Origin: Chloroflexota bacterium
GTDB lineage: Bacteria > Chloroflexota > Anaerolineae > J036 > Brachytrichaceae
DNA length: 5,342 nucleotides
Assembly (NCBI GenBank): GCA_021813225.1
Contig: JAKALH010000238.1
Location: forward strand, 1 to 5,342
Direction: 5' to 3'
The notes under the pieces are model-generated. The model did not search any database, was not told where the DNA came from, and worked only from the letters and a program-made list of their open reading frames with translations. A program made the translations under genes and the position numbers. Within the stretch, counting starts at the first letter, position 1; each line of letters begins with the position of its first letter. Below are positions 1-5,342 of the stretch, piece after piece.

Positions 1-1
1 A

Positions 2-421
2 CCGAATGCTTCCGGTCAGTTTGAATGTCGCTGGGTGTACCTGAAGCCGGAACCGCACAGCCGCTGTGTCTTCACCGCCGGATTATCCGAATTGATTTAC
101 TGCCCTGTCGCACACGGCGAAGGGCGTGTGACGGGCCTTGACAGTTCGACAATGGAGTCGCTGGCGGCACAAGGATTGATTGCGCTAAGGTATGTCGACG
201 CCAATGGCGAAGCCGTGGGTTATCCCGGCAATCCAAACGGCTCAGTGCTCAATATCGCCGGCCTGACGAACCGCGCTGGAAACGTGCTGGGGTTGATGCC
301 GCATCCGGAGAATCACATCTTCCCCTGGCAGCATCCGCGCCATACGCGCGGCGCTGGCGGTATGCGCGGGCTGGAATTGTTTATCAACGGCATCGAGCAC
401 GCCAGAAAACTGGCATCGTGA
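2..421 (+). CDS. purQ: Phosphoribosylformylglycinamidine (FGAM) synthase, glutaminase subunit PurQ, 3' part
   Basis: This is the C-terminal 139 codons of a class I glutamine amidotransferase. PurQ releases ammonia from glutamine for PurL, which converts FGAR to FGAM (step 4 of IMP synthesis, cytosolic). The frame is open from the left edge. The visible part begins NASGQFECRWV, a PurQ hallmark, followed by PVAHGEGRV (visible residues 35-43) and GLMPHPE, whose His101 and Glu103 complete the catalytic triad. The nucleophilic cysteine lies upstream of the window. NPNGS and IAGLTNRAGNVLG are also typical of the family. The tail after the triad (HIFPWQHPRHTR, then LELFINGIEHA) fits a stand-alone PurQ better than the C-terminal domain of a large fused PurL, though the missing N-terminus prevents proof. 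The gene stops 32 bases before purC, consistent with co-transcription. The apparent start at GTG 35 is internal to the gene and should not be used. Confidence 0.95.
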   Translation, partial: PNASGQFECRWVYLKPEPHSRCVFTAGLSELIYCPVAHGEGRVTGLDSSTMESLAAQGLIALRYVDANGEAVGYPGNPNGSVLNIAGLTNRAGNVLGLMPHPENHIFPWQHPRHTRGAGGMRGLELFINGIEHARKLAS

Positions 422-442
422 AATCGGTCGATTATCAATCAT

Positions 443-448
443 GAGGGA
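443..448 (+). promoter_or_regulatory. Ribosome binding site of purC
   Basis: GAGGGA lies five bases upstream of the ATG at 454 and can pair with the 3' end of 16S rRNA. It is the clearest well-spaced Shine-Dalgarno sequence in the window and supports that ATG as the purC start, in the short gap after the purQ stop. Confidence 0.7.
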
Positions 449-453
449 ACACC

Positions 454-1410
454 ATGCTCACACAAGCTGAACTCATCGACGCGATTCCGCGCGCCATCGC
501 CAGCGTCGATCTGCCTGGCTGGGGCCCGAAAACGACCGGCAAAGTGCGTGATATTTACAAGACCGACGGCCTGCGCATTTTGATCACGACCGACCGCATC
601 TCGGCATTCGACCGCGTGCTGGGACTGATACCTTATAAAGGGCAGGTTTTAAACCAGCTCAGCGCCTGGTGGTTCGATCGGACGCGCGATATTGTCGCCA
701 ACCACGTTGTCGCGGTACCCGACCCCAATGTGACGATCGGCCGTGAAGCAGTGTCATTGCCTGTGGAAGTCGTCGTGCGCGGGTATATCACCGGCGTGAC
801 GACAACCTCATTGTGGTACCTGTACTCGCACGGCGACCGACGACCCTATGGCATTGCACTGCCGGAGGGCCTGCGCAAGAATGATCCGTTGCCCCAACCG
901 ATCATCACGCCCACCACCAAGGCCGCCGAAGGGCATCACGATGAACGCATCACACGCGAGGAGATCATCGAGCGTGGTATAGTGCCACTTTCACGATGGG
1001 AGCAGGTCGAGACGGCAGCCCGCAGCCTGTTTGCACGCGGACAGATGGCGGCACAGCAGGCAGGGTTGATCCTGGTCGACACCAAATATGAGTTCGGGAT
1101 TGTGAATGATGAACTGGTCCTGATCGATGAGATTCATACGCCCGATTCGAGCCGGTACTGGGTTGCCGATACATACGGGCAGGATCGCATGCCCGCGAAC
1201 TATGACAAGGAGTATCTGCGCGAGTGGTTCGCATCGCAAGGGTATCGCGGCGAGGGCACACAACCCCACATGACGCCTGACTTTATCGCCAGCGTGGCGG
1301 CGCGCTATATCGGCGCCTATGAGCGCCTGACCGGAACCGCATTCGTGCCGGCTGAACAACCCGCAGCGGCGCGTATCGAGCGCAACCTTGCCCGCTTCAG
1401 AAAGCCCTGA
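454..1410 (+). CDS. purC: Phosphoribosylaminoimidazole-succinocarboxamide (SAICAR) synthase PurC, long form
   Basis: PurC couples CAIR and aspartate using ATP to give SAICAR. The 318-residue protein is complete and shows the family motifs in order: GKVRDIY (29-35, nucleotide-binding loop), TTDRISAFD (45-53), LPVEVVVRGYITG (102-114), TPTTKAAEGHHDE (152-164), LILVDTKYEFG (205-215, second family signature) and LIDEIHTPDSSRYW (223-236). It is longer than the roughly 235-residue E. coli and Bacillus enzymes. The GVTTTSLWYLY stretch (114-124) and the C-terminal extension match the longer subtype of about 300 residues seen in yeast, plants and various bacteria, as I recall them. In the first signature the usual Ser after TG is Val115, which I believe occurs in that subtype. 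The start is supported by a ribosome binding site at 443-448. The stop overlaps the first possible purF start by one base, suggesting translational coupling. It is not the fused PurE/PurC protein of animals, because no PurE domain is present. Confidence 0.97.
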   Translation: MLTQAELIDAIPRAIASVDLPGWGPKTTGKVRDIYKTDGLRILITTDRISAFDRVLGLIPYKGQVLNQLSAWWFDRTRDIVANHVVAVPDPNVTIGREAVSLPVEVVVRGYITGVTTTSLWYLYSHGDRRPYGIALPEGLRKNDPLPQPIITPTTKAAEGHHDERITREEIIERGIVPLSRWEQVETAARSLFARGQMAAQQAGLILVDTKYEFGIVNDELVLIDEIHTPDSSRYWVADTYGQDRMPANYDKEYLREWFASQGYRGEGTQPHMTPDFIASVAARYIGAYERLTGTAFVPAEQPAAARIERNLARFRKP

Positions 1411-3023
1411 TGCACCAAAGACAGGCGTATGTCAGCAAGACGACAGGAACGGCCGGGCCAGCGGATTTATCGATGAGTGAGATGAATATGCAGACAAACC
1501 ACAGCGACGAACTGCTGTCGGATATCCCGATCACCGGGATGCGTGAAGAGTGCGGCGTCTTCGGTGTATACGCACCCGGGCGCGATGTGGCACGGCTGAC
1601 CTTTTTCGGCCTGTATGCCTTGCAGCATCGCGGCCAGGAGAGTGCCGGTATTGCCACCAGCGACGGACAGGCCACCCACATGCACCGCGGCATGGGCTTG
1701 GTAGCGCAGGTATTCAACGAGGATAACCTGCGTCCATTGACGGGACACCTCGCCATCGGTCACACCCGATATTCGACTACCGGTTCGTCGCAGTTGCGCA
1801 ATGCGCAACCCTACCTGATTGAGACCATCTACGGCCCACTGGGTGTAGCGCACAACGGCAATGTCACCAATGCCTTACAGTTGCGGCATATGCTGCTCGA
1901 GCGCGGCGTGGGGCTGTCGTCAACGACCGACAGCGAGGTCATCGCCCAGATGCTGGCTGCTCCGCCGGAAGTCTGGCCGGCGAAGCCGAGTAACGGCCAT
2001 ATGGCGAATGGCGGCACAGACAGCAATTCCATGTCCGGCGACCGCTGGGTGGCGCGCATACGTGCGCTGATGCAGATGGCCGAAGGTGCCTACTCACTGG
2101 CAATCCTGACGCGGGACGCCATTTACGCCGCGCGCGATCCTCACGGTTTGCGCCCTTTGTGCCTGGGCAGGCTCGATGGCGGGTATGTTGTCGCGTCCGA
2201 GTCATGCGCGCTGCAGACTATCGGCGCTGAATATATGCGCGAGGTCAACCCGGGCGAAATCCTGCGGCTGGACAGGAGCGGCCTGAGCACTGTGGCCGGC
2301 CATGAGCCGGAGCAGCGCGCGCTGTGCATCTTTGAGTACGTCTATTTTGCACGCCCGGATACGATGCTCGAAGGCCAGGTGGTGCATGAAGTGCGCCAGC
2401 GCCTGGGCCGCCAACTGGCCCGCGAGGCGCCGGCTGACGCCGACATTGTCGTAGGCGTTCCCGATTCCGCCGTGCCCGCCGCGATCGGCTATAGTCTGGA
2501 ATCGGATCTGCCTTACACCGAGGGACTGATCAAGAACCGCTATATTGCCCGCACATTTATTCATCCGGATGACCATCTGCGGCGTGTCGGCGTGGCGTTG
2601 AAGTACAACCCGCTCACATCCAACCTGCGGGGAAAACGTGTGGTGTTGATCGACGATTCCATTGTACGCGGTAATACCGCCGCGCCGATCATCAGGTTGT
2701 TGCGCGCTGGCGGCGCTACCGAGGTACACATGCGCGTTTCATCGCCGCCCGTGCGCCACCCCTGCTTCATGGGGCTGGACATGGCGACATACAAGGAACT
2801 GATCGCGCACAAGCTGGATATAGAGGGTATTCGCAGGCATATCGGCGCGGACAGCCTGGGCTACCTCAGCCTGTATGGTATGGTGCAGGCCATTCAGGAT
2901 ACGATGTCGACCGAGACCGGCCACTGCTCGGCGTGCTTCTCAGGCGCGTATCCTATCAAGATCCCGTCATGGCTGTTCAGCGACGACCGCGACAAGATGC
3001 TGTTTGAAACAAGCTGGGGTTGA
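1410..3023 (+). CDS. purF: Amidophosphoribosyltransferase PurF, Bacillus-type with propeptide and predicted Fe-S cluster
   Basis: PurF catalyses the committed step, converting PRPP and glutamine to 5-phosphoribosylamine. The N-terminal Ntn-hydrolase glutaminase domain starts at Cys48 in MREECGVFG, the predicted mature N-terminus after propeptide removal. It continues with LQHRGQESAGIA (71-82), HTRYSTTG (118-125), HNGNVTN (148-154) and STTDSEVI (171-178). The C-terminal phosphoribosyltransferase domain carries VVGVPDSA (347-354), GLIKNRYIARTF (372-383) and the PRPP loop VVLIDDSIVRGNT (411-423). Cys306, Cys452, Cys506 and Cys509 occupy the four [4Fe-4S] ligand positions of the Bacillus subtilis enzyme. 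A Gly/Asn/Ser-rich segment at about 184-212 looks inserted relative to Bacillus PurF. The start is uncertain: ATG 1410 overlaps the purC stop (TGATG) but has only a weak upstream purine stretch. ATGs at 1473, 1482 and 1488 are in frame and would shorten the propeptide from 47 to 26, 23 or 21 residues. Purine end-product inhibition is known for the family but cannot be read here. Confidence 0.97.
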   Translation: MHQRQAYVSKTTGTAGPADLSMSEMNMQTNHSDELLSDIPITGMREECGVFGVYAPGRDVARLTFFGLYALQHRGQESAGIATSDGQATHMHRGMGLVAQVFNEDNLRPLTGHLAIGHTRYSTTGSSQLRNAQPYLIETIYGPLGVAHNGNVTNALQLRHMLLERGVGLSSTTDSEVIAQMLAAPPEVWPAKPSNGHMANGGTDSNSMSGDRWVARIRALMQMAEGAYSLAILTRDAIYAARDPHGLRPLCLGRLDGGYVVASESCALQTIGAEYMREVNPGEILRLDRSGLSTVAGHEPEQRALCIFEYVYFARPDTMLEGQVVHEVRQRLGRQLAREAPADADIVVGVPDSAVPAAIGYSLESDLPYTEGLIKNRYIARTFIHPDDHLRRVGVALKYNPLTSNLRGKRVVLIDDSIVRGNTAAPIIRLLRAGGATEVHMRVSSPPVRHPCFMGLDMATYKELIAHKLDIEGIRRHIGADSLGYLSLYGMVQAIQDTMSTETGHCSACFSGAYPIKIPSWLFSDDRDKMLFETSWG

Positions 3024-3057
3024 TTCACATTCCTGCGGACCTGCATCCTGGATACAC

Positions 3058-4353
3058 ATGGAACAACACAAGGCGCTGGTTGTCGGCTCAGGCGGGCGCG
3101 AACATGCTCTGGCATGGGCGCTGGCAAAATCGCCTCAGGTCAGCCAGGTTATCGTCGCACCCGGCAATGCCGGAACGCGACAGGAAGCGGATCCTGGCGG
3201 CAAACTCAGCAATATCAACATCAATGCCGGCGATATACCGGCGTTGATTCAATTCGCTCAATCCCGGCAGGTCGCGCTGACGGTCGTCGGCCCGGAAGCC
3301 CCATTAGCCGACGGCATCGTTGACGCATTCGAGACCGCAGGGTTGCGCATCTTCGGGCCGTCGCGCGCCGCAGCCCGGCTTGAATCGTCAAAGGTCTTCG
3401 CCAAGTCCTTCATGCGCCGACATCGTATCCCCACGGCCGACTACGCCGCGTTCAACAACTATGAAGAGGCAGCTGCGTGGTTGCGCGCCCACACCGGTCG
3501 CATCGTCGTCAAGGTGGATGGGCTGGCTGCCGGGAAAGGGGTCATTATCTGCGCCACACCGGAGGAAGCGCATGCTGCTTTGCGTCGCTGCATGCTGGAG
3601 CGCGAGTTCGGCGATGCCGGCGCAACGGTAGTGCTTGAGGATCACCTGTCGGGTCCGGAAGTGTCTTTGCTCGCCTTCAGCGACGGGAAGACCGTGCTGA
3701 CCATGCCGCCGGCACGCGATCACAAGCGCATCTTTGATGACGATCGCGGGCCCAACACAGGCGGCATGGGCGCCTGCGCTCCGGTGCCATCCGTTGGGAT
3801 CGACCTGGTAGAGAAAATCCGTTCCGAAGTGCTGCAACCGGCTGTAGACGGTATGGCAGAACTCGGTACGCCTTATAAAGGCGTGCTGTATGCCGGGATT
3901 ATGCTGACAACCGAAGGTCCTAGAACGCTTGAGTTCAACTGCCGGTTCGGCGATCCTGAAACTGAGGTGATTCTGCCGCTGCTGAAGAGCGATCTGTTCG
4001 ACATCCTGATGGCATGTACAGAAGGCCGGCTGGCCGAAGTTGCGCCGCATGTGGCATGGCATACGGGGGCATGTGCCACCGTCGTACTGGCATCGCCCGG
4101 TTACCCGGGCAATTATCCCAAAGGCCTCGCCATCGCCGGAATCGAAAGCGCCAACGCGATGCAGGATGTCACAGTGTTCCATGCAGGCACAGCATCGGCT
4201 GACGGGCAGGTGGTTACTGCCGGCGGTCGCGTGCTGGCAGTCAGTGCGCGGGGCGATGACCTGTCCGCTGCAATCAGCCGCGCCTACTGGGGAGTCAGCC
4301 GCATTGCGTTTCCCGGCATGCACTATCGTAGAGACATCGGCCATTCTCATTAG
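3058..4353 (+). CDS. purD: Phosphoribosylamine-glycine ligase (GAR synthetase) PurD
   Basis: PurD ligates glycine to 5-phosphoribosylamine with ATP to give GAR (step 2), using the unstable product of PurF encoded just upstream. The 431-residue protein is close to the usual length of about 420-430. Motifs in order are VVGSGGREHALAW (8-20), APGNAG (34-39), VVGPEAPLADG (77-87), FGPSRAAARLESSK (99-112), the ATP-grasp loop VVKVDGLAAGKGV (150-162), DHKRIFDDDRGPNTGGMGA (221-239) and LEFNCRFGDPETE (291-303, GARS signature with metal- and ATP-binding residues). A C-terminal domain follows (from about 330). ATG 3058 is chosen because the family-typical N-terminus begins there. The reading frame extends upstream to 2875 inside purF, but those 61 residues are non-homologous. 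The preceding TGGA is only a weak ribosome binding site, so coupling to purF, 34 bases away, may matter. Arg220 replaces the Gln most relatives have before DHKR. Confidence 0.97.
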   Translation: MEQHKALVVGSGGREHALAWALAKSPQVSQVIVAPGNAGTRQEADPGGKLSNININAGDIPALIQFAQSRQVALTVVGPEAPLADGIVDAFETAGLRIFGPSRAAARLESSKVFAKSFMRRHRIPTADYAAFNNYEEAAAWLRAHTGRIVVKVDGLAAGKGVIICATPEEAHAALRRCMLEREFGDAGATVVLEDHLSGPEVSLLAFSDGKTVLTMPPARDHKRIFDDDRGPNTGGMGACAPVPSVGIDLVEKIRSEVLQPAVDGMAELGTPYKGVLYAGIMLTTEGPRTLEFNCRFGDPETEVILPLLKSDLFDILMACTEGRLAEVAPHVAWHTGACATVVLASPGYPGNYPKGLAIAGIESANAMQDVTVFHAGTASADGQVVTAGGRVLAVSARGDDLSAAISRAYWGVSRIAFPGMHYRRDIGHSH

Positions 4354-4391
4354 CGGCAGAACGGGAAACACACAGTAATCGTCACATCATC

Positions 4392-4396
4392 AGGAG
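4392..4396 (+). promoter_or_regulatory. Shine-Dalgarno-like AGGAG upstream of purM, unusually distant
   Basis: AGGAG in the purD-purM gap is a near-perfect Shine-Dalgarno core, but it ends 23 bases before the ATG at 4420 that best fits the PurM N-terminus. No ATG, GTG or TTG in the purM frame lies 5-10 bases after it. The in-frame GTG at 4396 overlaps the motif and so cannot be served by it. It may act through folding of the intervening RNA, or be fortuitous. Confidence 0.4.
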
Positions 4397-4419
4397 TGAA
4401 ACGGGCAAGCGTATTCGCC

Positions 4420-5342
4420 ATGGCAGCTTCGAACAATACCTATGCGTCTTCCGGCGTCAATATCGCGGCCGGCCAACAGGCGGTTGACCTGATGGCGCAC
4501 GCGGTACGTTCCACATACAACACGCAGGTGCTCGCCGGCATCGGCGCCTTTGGGGGCCTTTACGACGCCGCGATGTTGAAGCAGATGGCCGCGCCGGTTC
4601 TGGTAGCCTCCACAGACGGCGTTGGCACTAAAACGAAGGTGGCCGCGCAACTGGGCCGCTGGGATACTATTGGCCGCGACCTGGTCCACCACTGCATCAA
4701 CGACATCCTGGTTCAGGGCGCCGATCCACTGTTCTTCATGGACTACGTTGCGTCTTCAAAGCTGGACACCGCTCAGATCGCCACTCTCGTTATCGGCGTC
4801 GCCGAGGCCTGCCGCGACAACCGGTGCGTGCTGCTGGGCGGTGAAACGGCGGAAATGCCGGGCGTCTATGAAGCAGGGGAGATCGACCTGGCCGGTACCA
4901 TTATCGGCGCCGTAGAGCGCAGCAGGATCGTGGACGGCTCCCGTATAGTCCCTGGAAATGTCATTTTAGGCCTGCCCTCCAGCGGATTGCATACCAACGG
5001 ATACTCACTGGCGCGCCGAGTGCTGGCTGATCTGGACTGGCAATCACGACTCGACGGTGAGGTCAGTATCGGAGACGCACTGATGGCGGTGCACCGCTGT
5101 TATCTGCAGGACGTGCATCGGCTGTGGGCGGCTGGTATCGACATCCGCGGCATGGCTCACATCACGGGTGGCGGGTTTATTGATAATCTCCCGCGCATTC
5201 TACCTGCAGGCACCGCCGCCATCATAGAGAGCGGCGCCTGGCCCGAGCCGCCGATTTTCAAGCTGATACAAGAACACGGTCAGATAGATCGCAGCGAGAT
5301 GTTTCATGTGTTCAATATGGGTCTGGGGCTGCTGATTGTCGT
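4420..5342 (+). CDS. purM: Phosphoribosylformylglycinamidine cyclo-ligase (AIR synthetase) PurM, 5' part
   Basis: PurM uses ATP to close the imidazole ring of FGAM, giving AIR (step 5). The frame runs open to the right edge, so 307 codons are visible of the roughly 340-350 usual for the family. Motifs are near-canonical: YASSGVNIAAG (8-18), GAFGGLYD (42-49), STDGVGTKTKVA (64-75, ATP-binding), GRDLVHHCINDILVQGADPLFFMDY (from residue 85, abbreviated family block), LLGGETAEMPGVY (138-150), LGLPSSGLHTNGYSLAR (183-199), HITGGGFIDNLPR (247-259) and SEMFHVFNMGLG (292-303). ATG 4420 is chosen because it leaves the usual short leader before YASSGV. An in-frame GTG at 4396 would add eight residues. The nearest strong ribosome binding site, at 4392-4396, is too far from ATG 4420, so the exact start is uncertain. 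The 66-base gap after purD is the longest in the cluster but has no clear terminator, so co-transcription is likely. Confidence 0.96.
   Translation, partial: MAASNNTYASSGVNIAAGQQAVDLMAHAVRSTYNTQVLAGIGAFGGLYDAAMLKQMAAPVLVASTDGVGTKTKVAAQLGRWDTIGRDLVHHCINDILVQGADPLFFMDYVASSKLDTAQIATLVIGVAEACRDNRCVLLGGETAEMPGVYEAGEIDLAGTIIGAVERSRIVDGSRIVPGNVILGLPSSGLHTNGYSLARRVLADLDWQSRLDGEVSIGDALMAVHRCYLQDVHRLWAAGIDIRGMAHITGGGFIDNLPRILPAGTAAIIESGAWPEPPIFKLIQEHGQIDRSEMFHVFNMGLGLLIV

Noticed and set aside
422..433. Palindrome AATCG-GT-CGATT just after the purQ stop
   Set aside because: The arms are only five bases with a two-base loop and no following T-run, so it is not a credible terminator or operator.
631..641. 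CCTTATAAAGG occurring in purC and again in purD (3871-3881)
   Set aside because: Both copies encode Pro-Tyr-Lys-Gly within conserved protein sequence, so the similarity is coding coincidence and not a repeated regulatory site.
2202..2729. Reverse-strand open frame of 175 codons inside purF
   Set aside because: It is a shadow of the purF frame, with no recognisable motif and no separate ribosome binding site that I could identify.
2875..3057. Upstream extension of the purD frame into the end of purF
   Set aside because: The 61 extra residues are Arg- and Cys-rich out-of-frame purF sequence. PurD homology begins at the ATG at 3058.
3024..3057. Possible hairpin from repeated CCTG/TGCA units in the purF-purD gap
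   Set aside because: The complementary segments are only three or four bases and there is no T-run. This is short spacer sequence without clear structure.
3388..4371. Reverse-strand open frame of 327 codons lying antisense to purD
   Set aside because: It lies entirely opposite the well-supported purD frame, its translation (rich in His, Cys and Arg) resembles no family I know, and long antisense frames are common in GC-rich genes.
4360..4405. Two copies of AACGGG in the purD-purM gap, 40 bases apart
   Set aside because: A six-base match is expected by chance in GC-rich DNA. There is no palindromic operator character and no promoter elements around it.

Overview
The window is a tightly packed run of de novo purine (IMP) biosynthesis genes, all on the + strand: purQ (3' end only), purC, purF, purD and purM (5' part only). 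Every assignment rests on strong, family-specific motifs. I see no RNA gene, mobile element, CRISPR array, phage gene or repeat family, and no sign of an undescribed system. This is ordinary core metabolism with a few features worth checking.

Layout: purQ runs off the left edge and stops at 421. A 32-base gap with a good ribosome binding site precedes purC (454-1410). The purC stop and the first possible purF start overlap by one base (TGATG). purF ends at 3023, and 34 bases later purD starts at 3058, ending at 4353. A 66-base gap leads to purM, which starts at about 4420 and runs off the right edge. No gap has a convincing terminator or promoter, so a single polycistronic transcript is the simplest reading. 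Its promoter would lie upstream of the window. No stretch over 300 bases lacks a gene.

How the genes work together: PurF makes phosphoribosylamine from PRPP and glutamine (step 1). PurD adds glycine to give GAR (step 2). PurQ is the glutaminase subunit of FGAM synthase (step 4). PurM closes the ring to AIR (step 5). PurC joins aspartate to CAIR to give SAICAR (about step 7). The other steps (GAR transformylase, PurL/PurS, PurE/PurK, PurB, PurH) are not visible here.

Organism: a bacterium of moderately high GC content using the standard genetic code. PurF is the Bacillus-type form with a propeptide and four cluster cysteines. PurC is the long form (318 residues) and resembles plant and some bacterial homologues. 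Together with the phrasing of the PurF N-terminal domain, this suggests a deep-branching group such as Chloroflexota. That is an inference from memory of families, at low to moderate confidence, and needs a phylogeny.
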